From Bacillus sp. FJAT-42376 (GTDB taxonomy: Bacteria > Bacillota > Bacilli > Bacillales > Bacillaceae), in the NCBI RefSeq assembly GCF_003816055.1, contig NZ_CP033906.1:3968001-4032000 (forward strand): a stretch of 64,000 nucleotides of DNA. Direction: 5' to 3'. The notes beneath the pieces were generated by a model, which was not told the origin of the DNA, ran no database searches, and saw only the letters and a program-made list of their open reading frames with translations. How positions within the stretch are numbered: the first letter of the stretch is position 1; the number at the start of each line of letters is the position of its first letter. The translations under genes and the position numbers were made by a program. Below, in pieces: positions 8,560-16,816 of the stretch.

Positions 8560-8562
8560 ATT

Positions 8563-8596
8563 AAAAAGCGTCTCCTCATAAGGGAGTCGCTTTTTT
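8563..8596 (+). terminator. Terminator after yidC2
   Basis: AAAAGCG-T-CTCC pairs with GGAG-T-CGCTTTT around one T-T mismatch, followed by further T residues. Confidence 0.85.
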
Positions 8597-8622
8597 CCTT
8601 TTCGCGCTTAGTTTCCGAATAT

Positions 8623-8655
8623 AAAAAGACGCCCGGCACATTGCCGGGCGTCTTT
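8623..8655 (-). terminator. Terminator after prfC
   Basis: AAAGACGCCCGGCA and TGCCGGGCGTCTTT form a 14-base perfect stem around a three-base loop, with TTTTTAT on the minus strand. Very strong. Confidence 0.92.
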
Positions 8656-8662
8656 CCCGTTT

Positions 8663-10252
8663 TTACTGAGCAGAATAACTCTGATAATCATTGCTTTCAA
8701 GCAAATCAATTAATTTGATGTCTTTATTGTTATCTCTGAAATAGCGATACGTAAAATTATTTTCAAAAAGAACTGCGTATTGTCCGTAGCGGTCTTTGAC
8801 AAGCATACTGCGGTTATCAAACTTTTTGCGGTCCACTTTTTCATCTTCAATCCAGCGCGCAATCCGGTCGCCTAATGAGGTGAATTCAATTTCCACGCTG
8901 TATTCAGAACGCATTCTTTCTTCAAACACTTCAAACTGAAGCTGGCCGACTGCTCCAAGGATGATGTCATCTGTCAGCTCCTGGCGGAAAAGCTGGATGG
9001 CGCCTTCCTGAACAAGCTGGTCAATTCCTTTTTTGAATTGTTTGGACTTCATGACGTTCTTCGCCCGGACTTTTTTGAACATTTCAGGCGGGAACTGAGG
9101 AAGCTCTTCATATTCGAATCGGCCTTTTCCGGCTACCAATGTATCACCGATTTGATAGGCATTCGGGTCATAAATCCCGATAATGTCACCCGGATAAGCA
9201 ATATCTACCGTTTCCCGATCGCCTGCCATAAAAGATTGCGACTGGGATAGTTTGATTATTTTATTCGTCCTGCTTAATGTCACGCTCATTCCGCGTTCAA
9301 ATGTGCCAGAGCAGATTCGCAAGAAGGCAATTCTGTCCCTGTGCTTTGAATTCATATTTGCCTGGATTTTGAAGACGTATCCGGAAAACTCCTCTTTTTC
9401 AGGCTCAACAAAGCCTTCATTTGTCCGGCGCGGCTGAGGAGACGCAGCAAATTGAAGGAACGTGTCAAAGAAGGTCTGCACACCGAAGTTGGAAAGAGCA
9501 CTTCCGAAGAATACCGGTGTCAATTCACCCTTCCGGACTCTTTCAGGATCAAAATCATTGCCGGCCTCATTTAAAAGCTCCAACTCACCAAGAGTATCCT
9601 GATACGTGGGATTTTCATAAATATCGCCTGCTTTTTCTTCCATCTCATTCACTTTATACACGGTTTCTTCTTCGTTTCCATTAAATCGGACAAACGATTC
9701 AGAGTATCTGTCATAGATGCCAAGGAACCTCTTTCCCATTCCCACCGGCCAGTTCATCGGATACGATTCGATTCCGAGAACTTCTTCGATTTCCGCAAGC
9801 AGCTCAAGCGGGTCGCGGCCTTCACGGTCCAGCTTGTTCATAAAGGTGAAAATGGGAATCCCCCGCATCCGGCATACTTTAAAGAGCTTAATCGTTTGCG
9901 GTTCGACCCCTTTCGTCGAGTCGATAATCATGACCACACTGTCTACAGCTGTCAGGGTGCGGTATGTGTCTTCACTGAAGTCTTCATGTCCGGGGGTGTC
10001 TAGAATGTTTACGTGGAAATCGTGGTAAGGAAAACTCATGACACTTGATGTGACAGAGATTCCGCGTTTTTTCTCAATTTCCATCCAGTCGGATGCTGCA
10101 TATTTTCCTGACTTTTTTCCTTTTACCGTACCGGCTGAGCGGATCACGTTCCCAAATAAGAGAAGTTTTTCAGTCAGCGTGGTTTTCCCGGCATCCGGAT
10201 GTGAAATAATCGCAAATGTTTTGCGCTTATCAATTTCCTGTTTTAAGTTCAT
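8663..10252 (-). CDS. prfC: Peptide chain release factor 3
   Basis: GTPase that recycles RF1/RF2 from the ribosome after peptide release. The 529 residues show the translational GTPase G motifs: G1 [10 protein letters not shown]2 region [10 protein letters not shown]3 DTPGHEDF, G4 NKLD, followed by the RF3-type domain II and III ([12 protein letters not shown]). Length is normal. ATG at 10252 with GAGG upstream. It is a single-gene transcript, divergent from the aldo/keto reductase. Confidence 0.95.
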   Translation of the reverse strand: MNLKQEIDKRKTFAIISHPDAGKTTLTEKLLLFGNVIRSAGTVKGKKSGKYAASDWMEIEKKRGISVTSSVMSFPYHDFHVNILDTPGHEDFSEDTYRTLTAVDSVVMIIDSTKGVEPQTIKLFKVCRMRGIPIFTFMNKLDREGRDPLELLAEIEEVLGIESYPMNWPVGMGKRFLGIYDRYSESFVRFNGNEEETVYKVNEMEEKAGDIYENPTYQDTLGELELLNEAGNDFDPERVRKGELTPVFFGSALSNFGVQTFFDTFLQFAASPQPRRTNEGFVEPEKEEFSGYVFKIQANMNSKHRDRIAFLRICSGTFERGMSVTLSRTNKIIKLSQSQSFMAGDRETVDIAYPGDIIGIYDPNAYQIGDTLVAGKGRFEYEELPQFPPEMFKKVRAKNVMKSKQFKKGIDQLVQEGAIQLFRQELTDDIILGAVGQLQFEVFEERMRSEYSVEIEFTSLGDRIARWIEDEKVDRKKFDNRSMLVKDRYGQYAVLFENNFTYRYFRDNNKDIKLIDLLESNDYQSYSAQ

Positions 10253-10413
10253 GTATATACCTCGTTCTATATCAGTTTATTCAGCTCTTAAAGAAGAGTC
10301 GGGTTCAAAGATCAAGATGCACTTCAAAAAATATACCATAAATGAAGGTTAAAAAGCTATCGGGTCCGGTGCCCAATTATCTTATTCCCCCATCGGGAAA
10401 TTGTCTCAATTTT

Positions 10414-10442
10414 TTGATTTCAAACAGGGACAGGCGTATACT
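10414..10442 (+). promoter_or_regulatory. SigA promoter for the aldo/keto reductase gene
   Basis: TTGATT (10414-10419), 17-base spacer, TATACT (10437-10442), about 40 bases before the ATG at 10482. Confidence 0.65.
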
Positions 10443-10481
10443 TCAAATGAACATATACGGATAAGAGGAGCGGATCAAAGA

Positions 10482-11453
10482 ATGGAAACAAGAATGCTTG
10501 GTTCTTTAGAGGTTTCAGCAATTGGTCTTGGCTGCATGGGGATGTCCGAGTTTTACGGAAAAACAGATCGCACCGAATCCATCGAAACCATTCAGCTCAG
10601 CTTTCGATTGGGACAGAACTTCTTTGATACAGCAAACATATACGGAAATGGCGCAAATGAAGAATTGGTCGGGGAAGCACTGAAACCATTCAGGAAAAAT
10701 GCTGTATTGGCTACTAAATTCGGAATTGTCCGGGATGAGAACGGACGTCCCGGAGGTGTAAATGGCCGTCCTGAGCACGTAAAAAAATCAGTGGAAGAAA
10801 GCTTAAAACGGCTTCAAACCGATTATATTGATCTTTACTATCTCCATCGGGCTGATCCGGATGTGCCGATAGAAGAAACAGTCGGCGCTATGGCAGAGCT
10901 TGTTAAGGAAGGAAAAGTCCTTCATCTCGGTCTGTCAGAGGTTTCAGCAAGTACCCTGCGGCGCGCATCTTCTGTTCATCCCATCGCAGCTCTGCAATCT
11001 GAGTACTCTCTCTGGAGCCGGGATGTAGAAAAAACGGTTCCTGCCGCCCGCGAATTGGGGACAGGCATTGTTGCCTACAGTCCTCTCGGAAGAGGATTTT
11101 TAACAGGACAAATTAAACGCTTTGAAGATTTTGCAGAAGACGACTTCCGGCGCTTCCTTCCCCGGTTCCAGGGGAAGAATTTCATAAGAAATCTTGAGCT
11201 TGCAGAAGAAGTCCGTCAGCTGGCTGAAAAGAAAAACTCAAAATCCTCCCAAATTGCACTGGCATGGCTTCTTCATCAGGGAAATGATATCGTGCCGATT
11301 CCAGGAACAAAGAGAAAAACGTATGCAAAAGAAAATATTGATGCGGAAAAGATTATGCTGACACATGAAGAACTTCAATCTCTGGAGACTATTGCGGAAA
11401 GAACAGCAGGCGAACGGTACGATGAACGGGGAATGAGATCAACAAATCGATAA
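10482..11453 (+). CDS. Aldo/keto reductase
   Basis: NADPH-dependent carbonyl reductase, 323 residues, TIM barrel. Visible motifs are [12 protein letters not shown], the catalytic Asp and Tyr in [18 protein letters not shown], Lys in VLATKFG and His in [19 protein letters not shown], with cofactor-binding PIPGTKR near the C-terminus. This is the AKR type close to plant auxin-induced and YghZ/YajO proteins. The ATG at 10482 has GAGGAG upstream. Substrate unknown; likely detoxification of aldehydes. Confidence 0.88.
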   Translation: METRMLGSLEVSAIGLGCMGMSEFYGKTDRTESIETIQLSFRLGQNFFDTANIYGNGANEELVGEALKPFRKNAVLATKFGIVRDENGRPGGVNGRPEHVKKSVEESLKRLQTDYIDLYYLHRADPDVPIEETVGAMAELVKEGKVLHLGLSEVSASTLRRASSVHPIAALQSEYSLWSRDVEKTVPAARELGTGIVAYSPLGRGFLTGQIKRFEDFAEDDFRRFLPRFQGKNFIRNLELAEEVRQLAEKKNSKSSQIALAWLLHQGNDIVPIPGTKRKTYAKENIDAEKIMLTHEELQSLETIAERTAGERYDERGMRSTNR

Positions 11454-11461
11454 AGAATGTA

Positions 11462-11490
11462 AGAGGCTGTGATAAGCAGCCTCTATTTTT
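11462..11490 (+). terminator. Terminator after the aldo/keto reductase
   Basis: AGAGGCTG-TGATAAG-CAGCCTCT with a perfect eight-base stem, then ATTTTT. Confidence 0.9.
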
Positions 11491-11553
11491 CCTTTAAATG
11501 AAGGATTTCAGCTATTCCATGTCTAAGTTTCACAGGAGAATGGAGGAATGAAT

Positions 11554-12609
11554 ATGACTGGATCCTTAATTGAACGTCTCGGAATCCATCACCCTATCAT
11601 CCAGGCACCAATGGCGGGGGGAATTACAGAAGCCGGGCTCGTACTGGCCGTGTCGCGAACCGGCTGCCTTGGTTCAATCGGGGCCGGGTACATGCCGCCG
11701 GAAGAGCTCTCCGCCCTAATTTTAGAAGTAAAAAAAAGAACGGATCTTCCTTATTCTGTCAACCTGTTTATTCCCGAGCAAACAAATGCATCTCCAAGCG
11801 AAGTCCAAAATGCGTTTGAGGCACTCCGCCCCCTTAGTGAAGAACTTGATGTCCAGGAAAATCCTCCTTTATCCACTGAACAGACAAACTTTTTTGAAGA
11901 GCAGCTCGAAATCATTTTGCGGGAGAAGGTCCCTGTTTGTTCATTTACGTTCGGGATGCCTTCAAAGGAAGCGGTTCACGATTTAAAAAAGAATGGAACT
12001 TTTATCATTGGAACCGCTACTTCTGTGATGGAGGCGATTCTTCTCGAAGAACAGGGAATGGATGCAATTGTTGCTCAAGGCAGTGAAGCAGGCGGACATA
12101 GAGGGACATTTTCCGGTCCTCCCATTCATCACATGGTAGGGCTGATGTCCCTTGTTCCGCAAATTTGTGATTTTGTCCGGGTCCCGGTGATTGCAGCAGG
12201 CGGAATTATGGAAGCAAGAGGATATCGGGCTGCATTGAGCCTTGGCGCTCAAGGGGTTCAAATGGGAACAGCATTTCTGACAACATACGAAAGCAGCGCA
12301 CATCCTGCATACAAAGAAGCCGTTCTAAACGCACGGGAGGATCAGGTCGTCGTCACTAAAGCATTCTCCGGAAAAGAAGCCCGCGGTATTAAAAATCAGT
12401 TCATTTACGAAATGGAAAATGAAACAAGAATCCTACCGTATCCTCTGCAAAATGAAGCAACAAAAAAAATCCGGAAAGCTGCCTTAGAACAAAACGACGC
12501 AGAATTCATGTCTTTATGGTGCGGTCAAAGCCCGCGGCTCAGCAGGAGTCAATCCGTACAAGAACTGATCCAATCCATTTTAAACGAATCCAGGGAGGTG
12601 ACTACATGA
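11554..12609 (+). CDS. Nitronate monooxygenase (2-nitropropane dioxygenase family)
   Basis: FMN enzyme that oxidises alkyl nitronates such as propionate-3-nitronate; 351 residues. Signs are HPIIQAPMAGGITEAGLVLAVSR at the N-terminus, the FMN and catalytic-His segment VAQGSEAGGHRG, VPVIAAGGI and GAQGVQMGTAFL. ATG at 11554 is seven bases after GGAGG; an in-frame ATG at 11548 lies too close to that site but could use AGGAG further up. Its stop overlaps the start of the next gene (ATGA), so the acetyltransferase is coupled to it. Confidence 0.9.
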   Translation: MTGSLIERLGIHHPIIQAPMAGGITEAGLVLAVSRTGCLGSIGAGYMPPEELSALILEVKKRTDLPYSVNLFIPEQTNASPSEVQNAFEALRPLSEELDVQENPPLSTEQTNFFEEQLEIILREKVPVCSFTFGMPSKEAVHDLKKNGTFIIGTATSVMEAILLEEQGMDAIVAQGSEAGGHRGTFSGPPIHHMVGLMSLVPQICDFVRVPVIAAGGIMEARGYRAALSLGAQGVQMGTAFLTTYESSAHPAYKEAVLNAREDQVVVTKAFSGKEARGIKNQFIYEMENETRILPYPLQNEATKKIRKAALEQNDAEFMSLWCGQSPRLSRSQSVQELIQSILNESREVTT

Positions 12610-13052
12610 ACATCGTATTCATAAAAGCGGAGGAAACCGTTCCGCTCCGTCAAAAGGTTCTTAGACCGGGCCAGCCAGTCCGCGAATGCCGCTATGAGGC
12701 GGACGAAAAAGAAAACACTTTTCACCTCGGGTGCTATATCGGTGAAACACTCATCAGCATCGCTTCCTTTTACGAGGAGGCTTTCCCTCTTTTAACCGGT
12801 TCTTCCCAGTACCGATTAAGAGGAATGGCAACCCTTCCTGAATACCGGAGCATGAAAGCAGGCAGTTCACTTCTTCAAAAAGCGGAGGAAGTACTCTCCG
12901 GAAGAAATGCAGATTTATGGTGGTGCAATGCACGGACAACGGTAGAAGAGTACTATCAGAAGCAGGGACTGCAAAAAATCGGCAATGTGTTTGAATTAGA
13001 AGGAATTGGACCTCATCAAGTGATGTATAAAAGATTAAAAGGGGCTGTCTGA
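12606..13052 (+). CDS. GNAT family N-acetyltransferase
   Basis: Predicted acetyl-CoA-dependent acetyltransferase, 148 residues. The centre has the GNAT pattern YRLRGMATLPEYRSMKAGSS (motif A with R/Q-x-x-G/A-like turn) and the C-terminal YYQKQGLQKIGNVFELEGIGPH typical of the family. ATG at 12606 overlaps the upstream stop and follows GGGAGGTG. Co-transcription with the nitronate monooxygenase suggests a shared detoxification role, but the substrate is unknown. Confidence 0.83.
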   Translation: MNIVFIKAEETVPLRQKVLRPGQPVRECRYEADEKENTFHLGCYIGETLISIASFYEEAFPLLTGSSQYRLRGMATLPEYRSMKAGSSLLQKAEEVLSGRNADLWWCNARTTVEEYYQKQGLQKIGNVFELEGIGPHQVMYKRLKGAV

Positions 13053-13203
13053 AAAGTCTCACTTACCAAAAAAGGGAGACGCATTCAAAGCGTGTCCCTT
13101 TTTACATTTGCCGTTTAATCCAGATTGATTGAAGCAAAAGAGCGACACTCCTGCGGGACCGGCGTAACAGGTGAGACCCCTCCACGAATGCTTTCTGGAC
13201 AGC
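13041..13203. repeat. Bacillus-type intergenic repeat with GGCTGTCTGAAAAGT end
   Basis: Begins GGGGCTGTCTGAAAAGT, overlapping the GNAT stop, and ends TGGACAGC, so GCTGTC/GACAGC form terminal inverted repeats. Inside are a terminator hairpin and, at about 13138-13183, CGACACTCCTGCGGGACC and AGGTGAGACCCC, a motif familiar from dispersed Bacillus repeats. A second element with the same 15-base end is at 26556. Confidence 0.55.
13069..13103 (+). terminator. Terminator after the acetyltransferase gene
   Basis: AAAAAGGGAGACGC pairs with GCGTGTCCCTTTTT with one mismatch. The A/T flanks make it usable in both directions, so it may also end the histidine phosphatase transcript. Confidence 0.8.
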
Positions 13204-13211
13204 TTCTTTTT

Positions 13212-13799
13212 TTACTCTATTTCAAAACTCAAATGTTTTGTACAGTTATAAAGACCGCACGACCATTTTGTGTCCTCTAGAATAAGATGAGTAATGGAAG
13301 TGTTTTTTAAAGCCTCCAATTCCTCCTCTGCTGGAACAAGCGCCTGCAGCAAATGCCTGATGAAAGAACCGTGGGAAACCACTAAAATATTTTTTTCAGG
13401 ATGCTTTTCCACAAGATCCTCTGCGAACTCAAGGCCTCTCTTCACTACATCTTCGGAGCGTTCTCTGCCTAAGTCAAGATCTCTCCAGCCAATCCCCCAT
13501 TTTTCCAGCCGCTCTGCCTCTGTCGTTCCTTCAATCCGCCCTCCGCCTGTTTCGCGGATTCTGTCATCTGTAATAATCTCTAATCCGCCCAGTTTTTCAC
13601 TGATAAACTCGGCCGTTTGTTTTGCACGCATTAAAGGACTTGAGTATAAAAGGTCCCATTTTTCTTCTTTTAGCCTGTCGGCAAGCATCTCCGCTTCTTT
13701 CAGACCTTTTGCATGAAGCGGTATATCAGAGCTTCCCTGTGCTCTTCCTTCCATGTTCCATTCCGTTATTCCATGTCTGATGATCCCAAGCTTCGTCAT
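13212..13799 (-). CDS. Histidine phosphatase family protein (PhoE/cobC-like)
   Basis: Broad-specificity phosphatase of the phosphoglycerate mutase superfamily, 195 residues. The catalytic RHG lies at residues 8-10 (GIIRHGITEWN), followed by the typical QG.SDIPL segment, SSPLMRAKQTAEFI with the second Arg, the acidic E in RIRETGGGRIEGTT, and the second His in VVSHGSFIRHLL. No thermodynamic or cofactor motif hints at glycolytic mutase, so a phosphatase is likelier. ATG at 13799. Confidence 0.85.
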   Translation of the reverse strand: MTKLGIIRHGITEWNMEGRAQGSSDIPLHAKGLKEAEMLADRLKEEKWDLLYSSPLMRAKQTAEFISEKLGGLEIITDDRIRETGGGRIEGTTEAERLEKWGIGWRDLDLGRERSEDVVKRGLEFAEDLVEKHPEKNILVVSHGSFIRHLLQALVPAEEELEALKNTSITHLILEDTKWSCGLYNCTKHLSFEIE

Positions 13800-13872
13800 C
13801 GTTCCACTTCCATTCTCCGTTCATTTTTATAATTATAGCTTATTCCATATGCCCGGCATGTACAAGTCTATG

Positions 13873-13901
13873 TTGACACCATTTATCCGTCATGATACGA
13901 T
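13873..13901 (+). promoter_or_regulatory. SigA promoter of the S-box transcript
   Basis: TTGACA (13873-13878), 17-base spacer, TACGAT (13896-13901), about 30 bases upstream of the riboswitch. Confidence 0.8.
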
Positions 13902-13934
13902 TGTAAAACCAAGTAATTTTATAGGATTAATAAA

Positions 13935-14037
13935 TTTATCAAGAGTGAACGAGAGAACTGGCTCTATGACTTCACAGCAACCTCCGATTGGAAAGGTGCT
14001 CCCACCAGCAAAGCAAATCTGCTTTGGACGATAAGAA
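13935..14037 (+). ncRNA. SAM-I (S-box) riboswitch
   Basis: Matches the S-box core in order: TTATCAAGAG, GAGAACTGGCTCTATGA, CAGCAACC, AAGGTGCT, CCAGC and closing GATAAG, with P1 formed by TTATC/GATAA. SAM binding should favour the downstream terminator. TAAGAAA (14032-14038) can pair instead with TTTCTTA (14052-14058), giving an antiterminator. Confidence 0.95.
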
Positions 14038-14047
14038 ATGGTTTTGC

Positions 14048-14087
14048 AAACTTTCTTAGCCGCCCGTGCAGAGAAGGTTTTTTTATT
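14048..14087 (+). terminator. Terminator of the S-box expression platform
   Basis: AAACTTTCTT pairs with GAGAAGGTTT (with G-U pairs) followed by a run of T, just before the esterase ribosome binding site. Its left arm is shared with the antiterminator. Confidence 0.82.
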
Positions 14088-14120
14088 TGTCTGTTTACTT
14101 ATAAAAGGAGGAACGTGCTT

Positions 14121-14903
14121 ATGAAAGAATTGAAACGGGTCATGTCAGGTGCTCAATCATTTTCCATCTCCGGAAGCTCTGAACAAGGTATTCTCTTATG
14201 CCACGGCTTCAATGGAACTCCGCAAAGCATGGAGTCGCTGGGAGAAAAATTTGCATCCTTTGGATATTCTGTATATGCTCCGAGACTTTCCGGCCACGGC
14301 ACCTGCCCGACTGAAATGGAGAGTTGCACGGCGATGGATTGGTATCGTTCTTTGGAAACAGCTTATTCACGCATGAAAAGCCGCTTTTCTAAAGTCTTTG
14401 TCGTCGGGCAATCCATGGGAGGAAGTCTTACCTTGAAGCTTGCAGGCAAATTCAGGGAAATGGATGGAATTGCTCTTATAAATGCCGCTCTTGAAGTTCC
14501 GGCCTATCAGCATATTACGGAGCAGTCAGGCTTTATAACGGAAGGAAAACCGGATATAAAAGATCAGACAGCAGAAGAAATCACATATAACACGGTTCCG
14601 CTGAAAGCCATTTCTGAATTAAAAACGGCCATGAACGAAGCGAAAGCAAAATTAAAGGAGGTCAGCTGTCCTGCCATCGTTTTTTATTCCCCGGAAGACC
14701 ATGTCGTGCCGGCTGTGTGTTCCCACCAAATCTACCAGATGATTCCCTCATACAGAAAAATGCTGGTTCCTTTGCCGAATTCCTACCATGTAGCATCCAT
14801 GGATTATGACCAGGATTTAATCGTACGGGAGACCATTCGGTTTTTTTCCAAACAAAAAGAAGCCCATCCAGTTGAAAGGAAGAGCTTCGAGGCATCTTTT
14901 TAA
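14121..14903 (+). CDS. Alpha/beta hydrolase (carboxylesterase family) under S-box control
   Basis: Predicted serine esterase, 260 residues. The oxyanion segment is LLCHGFNGTPQSM, the nucleophile elbow VVGQSMGG (Ser about 95), the acid likely in FYSPEDHVVP and the His in PNSYHVASMDYD. It resembles Est30-type carboxylesterases. ATG at 14121 has AAAGGAGG nine bases upstream. Its last four bases overlap the convergent bioY end. S-box control points to methionine/SAM metabolism or a methyl-ester substrate; a BioH-like role beside bioY is only a guess. Confidence 0.82.
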   Translation: MKELKRVMSGAQSFSISGSSEQGILLCHGFNGTPQSMESLGEKFASFGYSVYAPRLSGHGTCPTEMESCTAMDWYRSLETAYSRMKSRFSKVFVVGQSMGGSLTLKLAGKFREMDGIALINAALEVPAYQHITEQSGFITEGKPDIKDQTAEEITYNTVPLKAISELKTAMNEAKAKLKEVSCPAIVFYSPEDHVVPAVCSHQIYQMIPSYRKMLVPLPNSYHVASMDYDQDLIVRETIRFFSKQKEAHPVERKSFEASF

Positions 14904-15466
14904 GCGGCATGAAAATATTGTTTAAGCAGTTTTGCCTGAACAAGTCTTCTTCTGACCGAAATACCGATCCAGCTGGCAAGTGCAGCTTTAATCAAGCCGA
15001 CTGCTATAAACGGCCAGACCCCGGCTGCCAGCGCTTGAGTCCAAGAAAGACCGAGGACAATTTTCAGCCAGACCGTTCCAAACCCCAGTGTTACAATCAT
15101 TCCAATGACATTTGCCAAAAGAGCCCAGGGAAGTGAGAATTTTGTTTTCTCAAGCACGAATCCTGTTATAAATGCCGCGGCAATAAAGCCAATAATATAC
15201 CCTCCTGTAGGACCCGCCAAAATATGCAGACCGCCTTTGGCCTCCGCAAAAACCGGAAGGCCTGCAGCACCAAGTCCTGCATAAACGATCATAGCCAGTG
15301 CACCATACCTGCTCCCTAAAATGGTCGCGGCTATTCCAACCGCTAGTGTCTGTCCGCTGATTGGAACAATTGGAAGGGGAATTTCAATCTGGGCAAATAC
15401 AGCCGTAATCGCCGCAAACATCCCGCACAAAATCAGCATTCTTAGTTTATTCCTTTGATTCTCCAT
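14900..15466 (-). CDS. bioY: Biotin transporter S component BioY
   Basis: Substrate-capturing membrane subunit of an energy-coupling-factor biotin transporter, 188 residues with about six spans. Diagnostic sequence: IPLPIVPISGQTLAVGIAA, AGLPVFAEAKGG and GPTGGYIIGF. The ATG at 15466 is preferred to the adjacent GTG; AAGGGGG lies upstream. A BirA-type operator lies 15 bases further upstream. No bioMN (ecfAT) genes are here, so shared ECF ATPases elsewhere are expected. Confidence 0.93.
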   Translation of the reverse strand: MENQRNKLRMLILCGMFAAITAVFAQIEIPLPIVPISGQTLAVGIAATILGSRYGALAMIVYAGLGAAGLPVFAEAKGGLHILAGPTGGYIIGFIAAAFITGFVLEKTKFSLPWALLANVIGMIVTLGFGTVWLKIVLGLSWTQALAAGVWPFIAVGLIKAALASWIGISVRRRLVQAKLLKQYFHAA

Positions 15467-15481
15467 CACTTGGCCCCCTTT

Positions 15482-15512
15482 ATGTTAACAAACTTTTATT
15501 AAATGTTAACAT
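15482..15512 (-). promoter_or_regulatory. BirA operator of bioY
   Basis: ATGTTAAC-N15-GTTAACAT is a perfect long-spaced dyad matching the Firmicute BirA site (TTGTTAAC-N14-16-GTTAACAA type). Position directly before bioY supports biotin repression. Confidence 0.85.
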
Positions 15513-15539
15513 AAGGAGGTAATTTCTGTAACTATTTTT

Positions 15540-16292
15540 TTACAAGATATAAGTGCCGCCCATCCAGTGTTTTTCTCTCGGTTCCTTCTGATGTTTTTCA
15601 CAAAAAGAAACAGCATGGATTCCTGTCCGCAGCCCGTCCTTGGCTGGTACAAAAGCGAGCGTTTGATTACCAAGAGGGATTTTAGCCCCTTTTCCTGCAA
15701 ATACCGGCTCCTCCAGTCCAAGCCACTTCGCCCAATGAGCTGCCTCCCTGGAAGGATTGTCCGAAAGATAGACTACCTCTGTTATTCCTTTTACCTCATT
15801 TGGATGTGGAGCAAGAGCGCCTGTACGAATTAAATCTTCTTTTCGTTCTTCATCAGGACTTCCCCATTCAATGAAAAATGGCAGGGGAAACTCGGAGTCC
15901 GGATGTTCAGCAAAGAGCATCCTCCATGAAAGGACCGATCCGTCACTCCTTTTCCGGCTTCCCGCAAAAGGTTTTTTCACCGTAAGTCCGGAAGCCTTCA
16001 GCTTCTCTGCCACGTCATCCATTTCCTCTGTATGGATGGCAAGCTGAACAAGTCCTTCCTGTTTCATGTCCATACAAAGCCGAATGAGCGGATTATCCGA
16101 ATTCCCGGCTTTTTCCTCATCTTCTATTGCTAAAAACTCAATATAATCCAAACCAAAATAGCATAGACTGTTTGCTGTTCCCCAATTTTCATGGCTGCCG
16201 CCAGCCACTGTATGAAAGCCGAGCATTTGAAAAGCAGCCCCTGCCTCCTTAGCAGGCTGTTTGACAAAATGGACAACATGATCAAGCTTCAT
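15540..16292 (-). CDS. VOC superfamily protein (glyoxalase-like domain)
   Basis: Two-module vicinal oxygen chelate protein, 250 residues. The N-terminal MKLDHVVHFVKQP, then GGSHENWGTANSLCYFG, YIEFLAIED and a central FPLPFFIEWG are hallmarks of the Glyoxalase_3 type group of Bacillus. A second VOC module follows (GITEVVYLSDNPSREAAHWAKWLGLE). Metal and substrate are unknown. ATG at 16292 with GGGAGGGA upstream. Confidence 0.75.
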   Translation of the reverse strand: MKLDHVVHFVKQPAKEAGAAFQMLGFHTVAGGSHENWGTANSLCYFGLDYIEFLAIEDEEKAGNSDNPLIRLCMDMKQEGLVQLAIHTEEMDDVAEKLKASGLTVKKPFAGSRKRSDGSVLSWRMLFAEHPDSEFPLPFFIEWGSPDEERKEDLIRTGALAPHPNEVKGITEVVYLSDNPSREAAHWAKWLGLEEPVFAGKGAKIPLGNQTLAFVPAKDGLRTGIHAVSFCEKHQKEPREKHWMGGTYIL

Positions 16293-16355
16293 CCCTCATC
16301 CCTCCCCTGATAGTTTCATAGTAGAGGGACTGAAAGGAAATAACAAGAAAAGCGG

Positions 16356-16514
16356 CTAGTCCTGATAGGGCTTTATCTCTCCCTCCTTCTCTTCTTCAGT
16401 CAGCAGGTGCCAGGCATTTTTACCCCGGAGTTCACTTCCCCATTTGTCTTTTAGGAGGCTGACTGTCATCCATATAAAAAGGATCGCAGCTATCATAACC
16501 GCTAATTGGAGCAT
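16356..16514 (-). CDS. Small membrane protein, 52 residues
   Basis: Short gene with a good ribosome binding site (GGAGG seven bases before the ATG at 16514). The product starts MLQLAVMIAAILFIWMTVSL, a single membrane span, followed by a polar tail LLKDKWGSELRGKN and an acidic end TEEEKEGEIKPYQD. Not recognised as a family. It lies between the glyoxalase-like gene and the divergent M14 peptidase on the same strand as the former. A single-span peptide with cytoplasmic tail is the likely topology. Confidence 0.65.
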   Translation of the reverse strand: MLQLAVMIAAILFIWMTVSLLKDKWGSELRGKNAWHLLTEEEKEGEIKPYQD

Positions 16515-16816
16515 CGGATCCCTCCTTTTTGTATCAATGTATGGGAAGAGAATACGGTTTATACCCGTTCGAACGCTCTGCCTTATGTATAAAAATTCAT
16601 CAAAACCTAAGAACTTCTGTATTTACCGAATGAAGAGTTAGATCATTAGAAAGCTTCAATTAAATTATAAACTCATATCAAAATAGTTAAATTTAATTAT
16701 CTGAAAATACATATTTATAAATGAAATTGTATATTTTTCTTTCTTTTTCTTTCTATTTTGTGATAATCTTTTGCTGTAAGGTTTTTTTGGAAGATTATAA
16801 GAGAGGAAGGGGAAAT

